Below, piece after piece: positions 44,751 to 55,138 of a stretch of DNA of 64,000 nt (position 1 is the first letter of the stretch; every line of letters starts with the position of its first letter). Origin of the DNA: Candidatus Methylacidiphilum fumarolicum (GTDB taxonomy: Bacteria; Verrucomicrobiota; Verrucomicrobiia; Methylacidiphilales; Methylacidiphilaceae); NCBI RefSeq assembly GCF_949774925.1, contig NZ_OX458932.1:1612001-1676000 (forward strand). Reading direction: 5' to 3'. The notes beneath the pieces are model-generated. The model worked only from the letters and a program-made list of their open reading frames with translations. It ran no database searches and had not been told where the DNA came from. A program made the position numbers and the translations under genes.

Positions 44751-46583
44751 CTATGAACCTACTTTTATAGCAGCTTTTTTTCGTTCATTCGAATCTAATA
44801 TTTTTTTTCGAATCCTTATCTTTGTTGGAGTGACCTCAACAAGTTCCTCACTACTAATGAATTCAATCGCTTCCTCAAGCCTGAAAATCTTCGGTGGTTC
44901 TAGTCCAATGGCTTTGCCTTCGCCTTGAGAACGGATATTCGTCAAGTGCTTTGCTTTGCAAGGATTAACAAGAAGATCCCCAGGTCTTTTATGTTCTCCA
45001 ACGACCATCCCTTCATAAATTTCTTCACCTGGACCAATAAAAAGGATGCCTCTTTGCTGGAGGTTTTCCAAAGCATAAGTTGTCGAAATACCTTTTGCAA
45101 TCGAAACAAGAACCCCATTACTCCTTATTTCAATTTCTCCCTGCTTAGGGCCATATTCATGAAAGAGATGACTCGCATAGCCTTCTCCCCGGGTCAGATT
45201 AACAAATTCAGTTTCAAATCCAATTAAGCCCCTTGTTGGAATTAATGTTTCCATAAAAACCCTCTGCTGACTATTTCTCATCATGCGAATATTGCCTCCC
45301 CTTTTCGAAAGCATTTCCATAACTGGGCCAAGGCATTCTTGTGGGATATCTACCGATAATAACTCATAAGGCTCGAAGAGGATACCAGAAGAATCAGCTT
45401 TGTAAATCACTTCTGGCCGGCTAACCATAAGCTCGTACCCCTCTCTGCGCATTTGTTCGACAAGAATAGCTATCTGCATGGTCCCTCTACCACTAATTTC
45501 AAAAGTTCCAGGCACATCCGTTTCTTCAACTCTAAGCCCTACATTGGTTCTTACTTCTTTGAGAAGCCTTCCATAGATGTGTCTGGCTGTCAGAAGTTTT
45601 CCCTCTTTGCCTGCTAAAGGCGAATCATTGACCACGATCCGCATGCGAACCGTAGGCGGATCTACTTCTATTCGTGGCAGTGGAATAGTATCCTCTACAT
45701 CTGCTATCGTATCTCCAATGTAAACTTCTTCTAAACCAGCTATTCCGACTATATCCCCAGCAGAAGCTTCGGAAAGCTCTATCCGTTCCAACCCTTTAAA
45801 GCCTAATATAGCCGTGACGGTTCCACGACTCGTTTTCCCAGATTTTTGATAAGAAAAGAGAGGAGAACCCACTTTAATTTTACCAGAAAAAATTTTGCCA
45901 ATCGCAATTCTGCCTAAATAATCACTGTAGTCCAAGTTGGCGACTAAAAGCTTAAAAGCTGGATCCTGAGAGACAGTCGGAGAAGGGATATGAGTCAAAA
46001 TAGCTTCAAAAAGTGGCTTGAAGCCATTCTTCTTATCTTCAACTGAGATTTCTTTTTTCCATTCTTTCAAAGCGATGCCTTCTTTGGCAGAAACATACAA
46101 TACGGGAAAGTCTAGCTGCTTATCAGAAGCCTCTAATTCAAGAAAGAGTTCGAAAATCTGGTCTAGAACCTTAATAGGCTGAGCATTTGCCCTGTCAATC
46201 TTATTAATGAGCACAAGCGGACTGAGATTTTGGGTCAAGGCTTTTTTCAAAACAAATTTAGTTTGCGCTTGAGGCCCTTCTACAGCGTCTACTAATAGTA
46301 AAACGCCATCAACCATCCCTAGACTTCTTTCTACCTCACTTCCAAAATCGGCATGCCCAGGAGTATCAATCAAATTGATCTTGTAATTCTCATACTGGAA
46401 AGAGGCATTTTTTGCTCGGATGGTTATCCCCTTTTCTCTTTCCAGGTCCATACTATCCATTATTCTTTCGGTCAATTGTTGGTTTTGCCGAAAGGAGCCT
46501 GACTGTTTCAACAATTGGTCTACTAACGTTGTTTTCCCATGATCCACATGAGCAATTATCGCAATGTTTTTTATCTTTTCCAT
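44751..46583 (-). CDS. typA: Ribosome-associated GTPase TypA/BipA
   Basis: A 610-residue translational GTPase related to EF-G and LepA that aids ribosome assembly and stress or low-temperature growth. GTP-binding motifs are [19 protein letters not shown] and NKIDRANAQ; the switch region is [14 protein letters not shown]. The BipA-specific C-terminal domain begins after the EF-G-like domains ([20 protein letters not shown]). Full length for the family. The start ATG lies 52 bp downstream of the SAM hydrolase gene. Confidence 0.96.
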   Translation of the reverse strand: MEKIKNIAIIAHVDHGKTTLVDQLLKQSGSFRQNQQLTERIMDSMDLEREKGITIRAKNASFQYENYKINLIDTPGHADFGSEVERSLGMVDGVLLLVDAVEGPQAQTKFVLKKALTQNLSPLVLINKIDRANAQPIKVLDQIFELFLELEASDKQLDFPVLYVSAKEGIALKEWKKEISVEDKKNGFKPLFEAILTHIPSPTVSQDPAFKLLVANLDYSDYLGRIAIGKIFSGKIKVGSPLFSYQKSGKTSRGTVTAILGFKGLERIELSEASAGDIVGIAGLEEVYIGDTIADVEDTIPLPRIEVDPPTVRMRIVVNDSPLAGKEGKLLTARHIYGRLLKEVRTNVGLRVEETDVPGTFEISGRGTMQIAILVEQMRREGYELMVSRPEVIYKADSSGILFEPYELLSVDIPQECLGPVMEMLSKRGGNIRMMRNSQQRVFMETLIPTRGLIGFETEFVNLTRGEGYASHLFHEYGPKQGEIEIRSNGVLVSIAKGISTTYALENLQQRGILFIGPGEEIYEGMVVGEHKRPGDLLVNPCKAKHLTNIRSQGEGKAIGLEPPKIFRLEEAIEFISSEELVEVTPTKIRIRKKILDSNERKKAAIKVGS

Positions 46584-46635
46584 AATCTAAACTTTATATA
46601 CACACTATTTAATTAATTCTTCGTCCATACCTCAG

Positions 46636-47562
46636 CTATGGGTGAAGTAACAGGGAGTTACCGGATTGCGCTTTGAGCAATTTCGCCGCTGATCCCTGAC
46701 TTGATGAAATCTCTAAGTAACCGCTACTATTATATAATACGCCAATTTTCCCCAATGGCAACTCACTATAGGTTTTTACACAGGGAGCTGCAAGCGTCAT
46801 TTTCCCAATCTGCACTCGAACCAAATTCCCTTCTTTGATCCAGGAAGCCATTCCCATGGGTATATTGGTAATAATGTTACCAAAATGATCAATATAAAGG
46901 ATTTGTCCAGATACACTCTGTCCAATCGTTGATGGAGGAGAGAAATTCAATAAATGAAGATTTTCTTTTGGTATTCTAGAACCAGTATTGTGAGGTTTGC
47001 CTCCCTTACTTAGATAGGCCGCCACGGGACCAAATATGTCCCTTCCATGAAAAGTATAACTTGGTTCTTGCCTTTTCCATATTTCTTTTTTATCCAGAGT
47101 CCACACCTCAGCAATCCCCTCTCTCTCCACAACTAGACTGAAAATCCCATTATCAGGACCGATATAAAACTTATGGGCTTTAGTTTCTAGCAGTATGCCC
47201 TTACGCTCCGTTCCTACCCCTGGATCCACTACGGCCACAAAAATAGAACCTGCAGGAAATTCCAGAGTCGATTGATCAATAAGAAAAGCCGCTTCGGGAA
47301 GATTATAAGGTTCAATTTCATGATTGAGATCAATTACCCGGGCAAAAGGATCTATGGAGTAAATCACTCCTTTTAGTTGTGCTACATAATGATCTTTTGA
47401 ACCAAAATCGGTAATAAGTCCTATAATCGGCCTTGAATCAATAGCATGCTCCATATGAGACTTTTTATTACAGCCCGAATATATAATCATTGTTCCAGTC
47501 AATAAAAGCAAAAGAAAGCCTTTAGAATGGAGAGAGTTTAAAAATAAGGCTTTTTTCTCCAT
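46636..47562 (-). CDS. SAM hydroxide adenosyltransferase family (DUF62) protein, lipoprotein-like
   Basis: A 308-residue member of the family containing SAM hydroxide adenosyltransferases, fluorinases and chlorinases. Core motifs are GLITDFGSKDHYVAQLKG, VVDPGVGTERKG, GPDNGIFS and SYTFHGRDIFGPVAA. Ahead of the catalytic core is a hydrophobic leader (FLLLLLTGTMIIYS) ending in GC at residues 30-31, a lipobox-like site, so the protein seems to be exported and lipidated. That is unusual, since SAM is cytoplasmic. It lies 21 bp upstream of, and in the same direction as, nothing else metabolically linked; neighbours are typA and a flippase-like gene. Confidence 0.85.
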   Translation of the reverse strand: MEKKALFLNSLHSKGFLLLLLTGTMIIYSGCNKKSHMEHAIDSRPIIGLITDFGSKDHYVAQLKGVIYSIDPFARVIDLNHEIEPYNLPEAAFLIDQSTLEFPAGSIFVAVVDPGVGTERKGILLETKAHKFYIGPDNGIFSLVVEREGIAEVWTLDKKEIWKRQEPSYTFHGRDIFGPVAAYLSKGGKPHNTGSRIPKENLHLLNFSPPSTIGQSVSGQILYIDHFGNIITNIPMGMASWIKEGNLVRVQIGKMTLAAPCVKTYSELPLGKIGVLYNSSGYLEISSSQGSAAKLLKAQSGNSLLLHP

Positions 47563-47583
47563 GTCAATCCCATTTTTTTATTA

Positions 47584-48678
47584 TTAGGTAGGAAGAGAAA
47601 CGCTGTTTTTCTTATTTTTTTTCCAAGTCAAGAAAAACAATCCTCCAATTAAGCTCCAGAGTATTCCAACGCTGAAAGATAATAATGAAAAACCCAAAGC
47701 AAGTTCTGGGTTAATGCCATAAGAACCAAACAGCAGCACCACTGCTCCTTCTCTTACTCCCAGACCAGAGATGCTGATCGGAAGGGATACTATAAGGGTT
47801 ATCTCGACCATCACCACCGCTAGAAGCCATAAAGGCAAATGCATGTGAAGAGAGGCAGACACAAAAACAAACATTAGAATAGCCGACAGATGCACTCCTA
47901 TAGAAAGAATACAAGCAGCCAGGATTCGGCCATAGCAATACTTAAAGACATCTAAAACATGGACAATATCCGTAAGGACCTGTTCTACCCTTTTCCATTT
48001 TCCTAGATATCTTTGCGATAACTTGATGCCAAATTTCAGAAGCATAGGGAGGGTAGCTAAAAATAAAAGAGTTAAAAGTGTGAGTCCTAAAAGAAAAAAA
48101 ACCGCTTTTTGAAGGAAAGGTTGATCATTTAGTTGCCTATAAAACAATAGCCCAAAGGAAGAACCCAAGACAAGAAGTACAACCCCCTCAATCAGTCTAT
48201 CAAAAAGGATGGAAACAGATACTGCCGTTTTGTTCCTCGGGAAAAGCTCCATAGCATAATAGATCCTCACAAAATCCCCACTAGTTCCCCCTGGTAAGGC
48301 AGCATTGAAGAATTTTCCAATCATTGCTAGCTCAAAGGCTGTCCAACCCCTAATAGGGATGTTTAAAGCAAAAAGCAGGAGTTTCCACCGCAGCGAAGAA
48401 AGAATAGTTTGTAAGGCACAAAATAAGAAGGCAAAACCAAGGAATAAAAGATCGATCGATTGGCAATAAGAAAAAAATTTCTGCCAGTTGAGCTTTGAAC
48501 CTAAATAAAAAAGAAGAGAAAAAGAAACGAGGGTTTTGAGTACAATCCCCCAAAAATTTTTACTCTCCTTTTTTCCCTCAATTAGCTTTTGTTGAAGATC
48601 ATTATTGAAGTCGACTGCAGCTGTATTCAAAGATTCTTTTTCAGAATTTATCGATTTTTTTTTCAACTCCCACTCCAA
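47584..48678 (-). CDS. Lysylphosphatidylglycerol synthase TM region/UPF0104 membrane protein
   Basis: A 364-residue polytopic membrane protein with the flippase-like domain also found as the N-terminal part of MprF. About eight helices are visible, with conserved segments LFLGFAFLFCALQTILSSLR, NAALPGGTSGDFVRIYYAM and ISISGLGVREGAVVLLFGSYG. No lysyltransferase domain follows, so a lipid- or glycolipid-translocation role is more likely than lipid aminoacylation. The start is TTG at 48678, followed by a 50-residue charged cytosolic leader; no ATG precedes TM1. Confidence 0.85.
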   Translation of the reverse strand: MEWELKKKSINSEKESLNTAAVDFNNDLQQKLIEGKKESKNFWGIVLKTLVSFSLLFYLGSKLNWQKFFSYCQSIDLLFLGFAFLFCALQTILSSLRWKLLLFALNIPIRGWTAFELAMIGKFFNAALPGGTSGDFVRIYYAMELFPRNKTAVSVSILFDRLIEGVVLLVLGSSFGLLFYRQLNDQPFLQKAVFFLLGLTLLTLLFLATLPMLLKFGIKLSQRYLGKWKRVEQVLTDIVHVLDVFKYCYGRILAACILSIGVHLSAILMFVFVSASLHMHLPLWLLAVVMVEITLIVSLPISISGLGVREGAVVLLFGSYGINPELALGFSLLSFSVGILWSLIGGLFFLTWKKNKKNSVSLPT

Positions 48679-48869
48679 TTGTTCTTCTATAGCTTATAAT
48701 AGTAGCCTCTTATCATTACGATCCCTTTTCAAAAGAAAAAGCATAGATGACTCTAGCCCTCTGTTCTAACTTTTTCTACCTGTTCCTAAAAACATATTCG
48801 GGACTTGCTTACGCCTGATCCAAGTTCGTTCTTTTCGCCTTGGGTTTATGTCGGGATGCCCCGGGATTG

Positions 48870-50390
48870 CTAAGAAGGTTTCGTCCTCTGGGGAGGAGTA
48901 GGATAGAATTAGCGTGTCATCTTAACAATCAAAGAGAACATCTCCCCGCTGCCTGGAATCGTCCGCCCTGGAACAGTTCCCCTTATCGATATTCCCGTCA
49001 GGGGAGTGCCCGCTATTACGGGTAAACCTCTCCAAAAGCATCGCAAGCAGCCGGTTCTGCAGCATCTACGAAAGAAATCTTTCGATCTCCGATCTTTTTT
49101 TGAAGTAGTATGTGCCAATCCTATCCGCATAGTTCGCCTATCCGCCATGCTGGCATACAAACTTGTCACCAGTGCGATGCTGCGTATGGATCTACTCACA
49201 CCGCAGACAAAACTGAGAGCTATAGGCTAGATGGACCATTTCTCTGGCCGAGAACCTCCCCCAGACGTCAGCAATTCGGTTCACTCTTGAAGCACGGCGC
49301 TGCGCAATTGTATAATGCCCTGGAATGCTTTTTGCTTGGAGCGTTCCCATGTATATGGAGATCCTCAAGAAATAAGTACTGAAAGTCTTCGTAATGTAAG
49401 AAGAGAGCTTAGGCTTGTTTTTATTTGCCGCTCTATTTCCGCCTTCCCTTTTCCAAACGAGGCCGCCCGCTTTTTCTTCCCCCAGGTTATGCTTTCGGAT
49501 GCATCTTGCTTTATTCCCCAAACCCTCTCCCCTATTTCTTTCCGTGATCATCTGTGAAAACTTCAGAAAGTCTAGCCTCTATCCCATCCGCTTCTCCTTC
49601 TAACTGCTTCGGAACTTTTCGTGGTGCTGCGTAGGGAATGCCCGCCTCCTTTTCCTTTAAAACAAGCTAAATCATTCTGCGAATCTTCAGATTGCCTACT
49701 AGTGGAATGACAATCCTTTTACCACGTTCAAGGCTCACGAGCGCGACATACTGCCCACCCTTCTCTTCAAGAGTCCGATACATTTCTTCATCATACAGAA
49801 TAGATCTAGCTTCCCTCACTCTTAGCAGCCTGCCGATTACCTTTTGTAAGTCCTTTCGTAACCTGAAAAGGATGGCCTCTTGCCTCTCTTTTGTGAGGTG
49901 AAATGTAGAAGTGGGCGGCTCTCTTTTTCCTAACATAGAAACAAGCTGCTGCAGAGAATGGAATATCTAGAAAGCAACCCGCTTTGCTTCTTCCGACCAT
50001 CTCAGGCGTTGCTGGATCTTTGGGTTGATCATCACAGAGAAGACTAACATCCACTTTTCGATCGCTTCCTAGCCGTTCTAGAGGGCTACCTTCCACATTC
50101 TTGCTGGTAGCCCGCTTGGGCTAGCGTAGCCTTCCGCCACAAGCTTGTCCTTCGCCCTGCGTTCGCGAGAGACTTTCCGCGAAGCGCTCCAAGCCAAAGA
50201 AAGAGACAAGAAGACGCTTCTTGGCTGCGGAGCAAAGGCAAAGATCCTCTAGCATCTCGCGCTTCTTCCAGTTGAGCGATAGGCTCTCCGCTCGGGACCA
50301 TTCAGCGCATCGCCTTACCCGGCTTCACCAACTTTCCCTATTGCCCCTGGTCTTTTGTATTGGCGCAAACCGTAAAGATGGCTTGGGAAG
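48870..50390 (-). pseudogene. tnpB: TnpB-type nuclease remnant (second element)
   Basis: Broken gene whose pieces, in order, include PIAQLEEARDARGSLPLLRS, YVALVSLERGKRIVIPLVG, the RuvC-I-like segment GIEARLSEVFTDDHGK (family expects Asp where Glu stands) and the C-terminal zinc ribbon SSQFCLRC, then GDKFVCQHGG and ANYADRIGTYYFKKR. In-frame stops are at 49192-49194 and 49138-49140, with several frameshifts between 49250 and 50090. Motif spacing is that of TnpB of IS607/IS605 elements. The N-terminal limit is approximate. Confidence 0.72.
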
Positions 50391-50492
50391 GCAGGGATTG
50401 ATCGAAAGGAGATCCTTGGCATCTCCTCCTGCGGAGAAAGGGATTCGCCCGTTCATGACGGAGATTTTGGTCCTAAGAGAGGGGTAAAACTT

Positions 50493-50926
50493 CTAGGGGC
50501 CATCCGAAACCGAACCGGACAAGCCATGCCTTGTGGGCCACCATGACCATCGGAGATCTCGCCCCATTCCCCTAGCTCCATCAGACGTGAGAAAATTCTT
50601 TCTCTTGTAGTTTAGTCCACTGCTTTTATCCCTCAGCCGATCGATCACTGTTTTGTCTTGTGCTAGACAAAACCTTACCAGAGCTTGCCGCTGATCCTTC
50701 AGATCCCTCTTTTTCCCGGCGATGGAGACTCTTGTGTTGGTTCTTGTGTAGAGCTTGCAGCGTCTTTTGGCCGATCCCCACCAGATAGGCTTCATGAGGG
50801 TAATACTGCCGGTTTGTCGGAGTTCGTTTGGTGCGCAGCACCCCTTCCCATCGCCTTGCGCTACTGCCTGCTGACGCTCCGACCGATCAGCGCACTAAAC
50901 TTCTTCGGCAAATAGATGTTCGCCAT
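50493..50926 (-). pseudogene. tnpA: IS607-type serine recombinase remnant (second element)
   Basis: The reading starts at an ATG at 50926 (MANIYLPKKFSALIGRSVS), a MerR-like DNA-binding start, shifts frame into GVLRTKRTPTNRQYYPHEAY, shifts again near the catalytic Arg-Val-Ser motif (TRVSIAGKKRDLKDQRQAL) and ends in degraded SSGLNYKRKNF and LMELGE sequences. At least three frame changes and a truncated catalytic domain make it inactive. The motifs match IS607 resolvases but differ clearly from the tnpA remnant at 29.25-29.94 kb. Confidence 0.75.
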
Positions 50927-51082
50927 GCCTATTTATTCCTAGACTGCATCGCAATAGCAATAGCTATTCATAATTCTATCTGTTGGGTTCTACTCAAATC
51001 GTGTTTAAAACATTACTCTATAGGAAGAAAACTATTTACTTATCGCTCAAAAAAAGGACTGTATTGAAAGAAAAAAATTAAA

Positions 51083-52381
51083 ATGAACAGCTTTTTCCTC
51101 GTAAGCTTTCTTGTTGGAGTAGGAATCGGGTTTCTTTTAACGCTGCTGCTACTTAGACCTAGATACATTTTGCTTCAAAAAGACCTAGAAAGATATAAGA
51201 ATGAAAATGAAGATTTGATCAATTTACAGGCGCAAAACAAAGATTTAGAGCTACAAATAGCCACTCTTGAAGCTCAAAAGAAGGCTCAACAAGAACAAAT
51301 TCTTTGGGTCACGGCGGCTCAAGACACACTCAAAACTATGTTTCAATCCCTCGCATTGCAAGTATTGGAATCGAATTCTAAAAATATTCTGGAGCAGGCT
51401 ACTTATCAATTTCATTCCCTCTTTGAGAGCATGAAAGCGGACTGGAATCTAAAAAAACAAGAATTCAAAGAAATAGTCATGCCGATTGAAAAAAGCCTGG
51501 AAGCATTGGATCAACAGATAAAAAACTTGGAAAGCAAAAGAGAAGGAGCTTATAGCTCACTAAGCACTCATTTAACCCATCTATCTGAGGCTTACAAAGA
51601 ACTCCATGAATCAGCTATAAAACTGGAACAATCCTTAAAATCTCCCCTTGTAAGAGGATCATGGGGAGAATACCAACTCCAGCGTCTTGTAGAAATGGCC
51701 GGAATGAAAGAACACGTCTCCTATATTCCACAGCCTCCCGATGCAGACAAAAGAGCCGATATGATCATCTATATCCCTGGGAACAGAAAGATATATGTTG
51801 ATGCAAAAACGCCGATGGGAGCCTATCTTGAGGCTATGACAGCTGATAATGAAACCACAAGAAAAACAAAATTAAAGGAGCATCTGGCTGCGGTAAAGGA
51901 AAGAATCAGAGAATTAGGGAAAAAAGAGTACGGTCAGAATCAAACCGATGCATTTGAATATGTCATCATGTTCTTACCAAATGAAGGGCTTCTATCAGTC
52001 TCTTTTGAAGCAGATCCAGAAATATTCCAATATGCCTTAGAAAGAAAAGTCCTTCTTGCTTCACCGATCAATTTTCTTGCCTTGCTCAAAGCAATTGCTC
52101 TTGGCTGGCAACAGCAGCAGATGACGGAAGAGGTCGAAAAAATTGCCTATGAAATCAAAGAGCTGTACAGTTCTTTTGTTGAGCTCATGGAACTATTAAA
52201 CAGACTCCGCAAAGCATTGGGAAGCTCGATGGAGGCTTTCAACAAAATTGCAACCCTCTGTCAAGGGAAAATTATTCCTTCGACAAAAAAAATTAAAACT
52301 AGTGGAGCTTTTTCCGAAGAGGTTAGTGATGTCCATGAAATCGAACCAACTCTTAAGGACATACCGTTCCAGCAGACCTAA
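51083..52381 (+). CDS. rmuC: RmuC-family nuclease-like protein
   Basis: A 432-residue protein of the RmuC family, linked in E. coli to limiting DNA inversions and recombination. An N-terminal membrane helix (FFLVSFLVGVGIGFLLTLLL) is followed by a coiled coil (about residues 35-200) and a restriction-nuclease-like core (about 205-370). The core shows GSWGEYQLQRLVEMAG, then RADMIIYIPGNRKIYVDAK with the PD-(D/E)XK-like Asp and DAK. It begins 157 bp after the IS607 remnant. Upstream support for a strong ribosome-binding site is weak. Confidence 0.92.
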   Translation: MNSFFLVSFLVGVGIGFLLTLLLLRPRYILLQKDLERYKNENEDLINLQAQNKDLELQIATLEAQKKAQQEQILWVTAAQDTLKTMFQSLALQVLESNSKNILEQATYQFHSLFESMKADWNLKKQEFKEIVMPIEKSLEALDQQIKNLESKREGAYSSLSTHLTHLSEAYKELHESAIKLEQSLKSPLVRGSWGEYQLQRLVEMAGMKEHVSYIPQPPDADKRADMIIYIPGNRKIYVDAKTPMGAYLEAMTADNETTRKTKLKEHLAAVKERIRELGKKEYGQNQTDAFEYVIMFLPNEGLLSVSFEADPEIFQYALERKVLLASPINFLALLKAIALGWQQQQMTEEVEKIAYEIKELYSSFVELMELLNRLRKALGSSMEAFNKIATLCQGKIIPSTKKIKTSGAFSEEVSDVHEIEPTLKDIPFQQT

Positions 52382-52475
52382 AAATGAGAAATAAAAAACC
52401 ACCTTTTTGTTTTAAGGTTCGTAGGCAGTCTCTTGAAAGCAACAAACTTCAGAGTAGAGTTAAGAAATATAAGAG

Positions 52476-54629
52476 ATGATAGCAACCTTTAATAAACCTG
52501 AATATTTTATTAACCGAGAGCTAAGTTGGCTTGAATTCAATGCGAGAGTTTTGGAAGAAGCTGCTGATCCAAAACAGCCTTTGCTTGAAAGACTCCGGTT
52601 CCTTTGTATTTTTAGCTCCAATTTAGATGAATTTTTCGAAATTCGGGTCGCAGGAATCAAACAGCAAATAGAAAACGGAAGTGAAGAACAGAGTGCTGAT
52701 GGGTTGACTCCCCTTCAAGTCTTCGAAGGAATCGAGAAAAGGACACATGAACTCGTTGAGAAACAATACAAAATTTGGAACGAGGAAATTAAGCCAGCTT
52801 TAAAAAAGAATGGGATCTTTTTATGCACCCACAATGAATTGACAGAATCAGAGCTTGAATGGTGTAAAACCTATTTTGATAAAGAAATTTTTCCCGTTCT
52901 GACTCCTTTGGCAGTTGATTCGAGTCATCCTTTCCCTCAATTAGTTAACAAATGCCTTAATTTGATCTTGACTTTGAAACGACCTAATGCCTCTCATATG
53001 CACAATTTTGGCATTGTTCAAATTCCAAGGATTTTGCCGCGTCTCATCACCTTGCCTGGAAGCAATTCTAAATCGGGTTTTAGGTTCATTCTTTTAAGTG
53101 ATCTGGTCATAAACTTTCTGGACACGCTTTTCCCTGGTGATGAAATTCAAGATGTCAATTCCTTCAGAATTACCCGTAACAGTGAGCTTTATATCGATGA
53201 AGAAGAGGCAGAGAACCTCTTACAAACCGTTGAAGAGGAGTTGAAAAAGAGGAACAGGGGCAACGCTGTCAGGTTAGAAATAGAATCCACATGTCCAAAA
53301 GAACTAGAAGAGATTCTGTTGAAAGCACTCCATCTTGATCACCGCGACTCCTATCGCAACCCTGATCCTTTGAATTTCCTTCATCTTTTACCTATCTGTA
53401 ACCATGAAGGGTTTCCACACCTAAGAGATAGACCATGGACCCCTGTTATCCCTTCAGAGCTTAGCGGAAAACCTAATCTTTTTGAAGTGATTCGCAAAAC
53501 TGATGTACTTCTCCACCATCCGTATGAAAGCTTTGGAATCATTGTCGATTTTTTGCAGAAAGCAGCCATTGATCCTTCCGTCCTTGGAATAAGAATGACT
53601 CTCTATAGAACCAGTGGAGATTCTCCGATCGTTCATGCTCTTATTCGAGCAGCCCAAAATGGCAAGCAAGTCACGGCTTTGGTAGAAATCAAAGCCAGAT
53701 TCGACGAAGAAAACAATATTCAATGGGCAAGACGTATGGAAGAAGCTGGAGTGCATGTTCTTTACGGTATTGTTGGATTGAAGACCCATTGTAAAATGCT
53801 TGAAATCATCCGGAGAGATCCAGATCAAATCAGGCTTTACGTTCATCTCGCTACAGGCAATTATCATCCAAGCACGGCAAGGCTGTACACTGATCTGAGC
53901 CTTTTAACCACCAATGAGGAGATAACGAAAGAAGTAGCAACTCTTTTCAACATATTGACCGGGCTTTCTCGATTTCATGGCATCGAAAAGCTTATCGTTT
54001 CTCCATTTAATATGGCTAGCAGGCTAAAGGAGATGATCCAAAGAGAAATTAACAATGCCAAAGAAGGGAAAAAGGCTAGAATCATTGCAAAACTGAATGC
54101 CCTCGTTGATGAAGATATCATTCAACATCTTTATGCCGCTTCTTCTGCAGGTGTTAAAATTGATCTTATAGTGAGGGGCATCTGCTGTTTAAGACCGGGA
54201 ATTCCACAAGTCAGTGAAAATATTAGAGTCATTAGCATTGTAGGTAGGTTCTTGGAACATAGTCGGATCTTCTATTTTGAGAATGGAGGCAATCCTGAAT
54301 ATTATTCAGGGAGTGCGGATTGGATGCAAAGAAACTTTTATAGGAGAATCGAAATTATTTTTCCTATTGAACATCCCAAATTAAAAGAAAAGGTGCAGGA
54401 AATTCTAGAGGCTTATCTAGCGGATAATATCAAAGCCAGAGAACTTTTACCTAATGGAATTTACAGACGAATCAAACCAGAAAAAGAGCCTTTTCAGGCC
54501 CAACTCTATTTTAGAGAAAAAGCAAGAAAAGAACAACTGATCCAATCGAAAGGAAGGGAAGGGATGGAAATTCCCATCAAAGCTGTCCAACCACTCGCTA
54601 TGGAAAATCAAAACCAAAGTTTTCTCTAG
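52476..54629 (+). CDS. ppk: Polyphosphate kinase 1
   Basis: A 717-residue enzyme that makes polyphosphate from ATP and can run in reverse. N-terminal domain: YFINRELSWLEFNARVLEEA, the classic Ppk1 start. The two catalytic-domain histidines are His438 (GLKTHCKML; phosphoenzyme site) and His595 (FLEHSRIFYF). Also seen are VEIKARFDEENNIQWARRME and YSGSADWMQRNFYRRIE. It lies 94 bp after rmuC in the same direction. Its end is convergent with rplQ. Confidence 0.97.
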   Translation: MIATFNKPEYFINRELSWLEFNARVLEEAADPKQPLLERLRFLCIFSSNLDEFFEIRVAGIKQQIENGSEEQSADGLTPLQVFEGIEKRTHELVEKQYKIWNEEIKPALKKNGIFLCTHNELTESELEWCKTYFDKEIFPVLTPLAVDSSHPFPQLVNKCLNLILTLKRPNASHMHNFGIVQIPRILPRLITLPGSNSKSGFRFILLSDLVINFLDTLFPGDEIQDVNSFRITRNSELYIDEEEAENLLQTVEEELKKRNRGNAVRLEIESTCPKELEEILLKALHLDHRDSYRNPDPLNFLHLLPICNHEGFPHLRDRPWTPVIPSELSGKPNLFEVIRKTDVLLHHPYESFGIIVDFLQKAAIDPSVLGIRMTLYRTSGDSPIVHALIRAAQNGKQVTALVEIKARFDEENNIQWARRMEEAGVHVLYGIVGLKTHCKMLEIIRRDPDQIRLYVHLATGNYHPSTARLYTDLSLLTTNEEITKEVATLFNILTGLSRFHGIEKLIVSPFNMASRLKEMIQREINNAKEGKKARIIAKLNALVDEDIIQHLYAASSAGVKIDLIVRGICCLRPGIPQVSENIRVISIVGRFLEHSRIFYFENGGNPEYYSGSADWMQRNFYRRIEIIFPIEHPKLKEKVQEILEAYLADNIKARELLPNGIYRRIKPEKEPFQAQLYFREKARKEQLIQSKGREGMEIPIKAVQPLAMENQNQSFL

Positions 54630-54656
54630 CCTTCCCTTTTTTTATTTGGATAGAGT

Positions 54657-54671
54657 GGCTTTTATAAAGCC
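54657..54671. terminator. Possible bidirectional terminator between ppk and rplQ
   Basis: GGCTTT and AAAGCC pair around a TAT loop in the convergent gap. On the minus strand an A-rich tract, not a T-run, follows after a few bases, and on the plus strand the T-run precedes the stem. The hairpin is short and weak. Confidence 0.3.
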
Positions 54672-54705
54672 AGAACCAGAGGCAATAGATCCTTGGTTTA
54701 GACAA

Positions 54706-55101
54706 TCAGGTTTTTTCAGGAGTCTTTTGGCTAGTTCCCACCACTTGCCCTTCTGTCCATTCAATCAATGCCATTTCCGAAGCATCTGATAGCCTATTTC
54801 CTAGTTTCAAAATTCGTGTATAGCCGCCATTTCTGTTTTGCATCTGAGAAGCAATATCATTAAAAAGAACTCGAGCGGCTTTCTTATCATGGATTTTACT
54901 GACGACGAGTCGCCTAGCATGGAGAGTTCCCTTTTTTGCAAGGCTGACCAATTTTTCGGCAAAAGGACGCAAGGCTTTAGCCTTGGCTAAAGTCGTTTTT
55001 ATTCTTTTATGTTCAATAAGCTCTACGGCCAGATTAGCAAGTAACGCAGCCCTATGCTGAGAATCCCTACCTAATTTCTGAGTCCTTTTCTGATGTCGCA
55101 T
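54706..55101 (-). CDS. rplQ: 50S ribosomal protein L17
   Basis: A 131-residue large-subunit protein, last gene of the alpha operon as in most bacteria. The N-terminus has the family start RHQKRTQKLGRDSQHRAALL, with LVSLAKKGTLHARRLV and GGYTRILKLGNRLSDASEMA further on. It follows rpoA by 37 bp. Confidence 0.97.
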   Translation of the reverse strand: MRHQKRTQKLGRDSQHRAALLANLAVELIEHKRIKTTLAKAKALRPFAEKLVSLAKKGTLHARRLVVSKIHDKKAARVLFNDIASQMQNRNGGYTRILKLGNRLSDASEMALIEWTEGQVVGTSQKTPEKT

Positions 55102-55138
55102 CTCATGCCTCCTTTACCATACCCAGAAAAAATCCCTT

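Larger units (their letters stand above)
48870..50926 (-). mobile_element. Second decayed IS607-type element
   Basis: Fills most of the 2.4 kb gap 48679-51082. Minus-strand translation reveals an N-terminally recognisable serine recombinase followed by a tnpB, both full of stops and frameshifts. The sequence is not the same as the element at 28.3-29.9 kb: HTH, recombinase and zinc-ribbon motifs differ, so this was an independent insertion. It is richer in G+C than flanking genes. The edges are approximate, and no target duplication or end repeat could be fixed. I see no gene in 48679-48869 or in 50927-51082. Confidence 0.75.

Noticed and set aside
50221-50487. 88-codon plus-strand frame in the 2.4 kb gap
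   Set aside because: Antisense to the decayed IS607 tnpB region; no motif or start support.
48679-51082. CRISPR array, tRNA or rRNA in the gene-poor gap
   Set aside because: No regularly spaced direct repeats, cloverleaf or rRNA-like sequence were seen; the content is explained by the decayed IS607 element.
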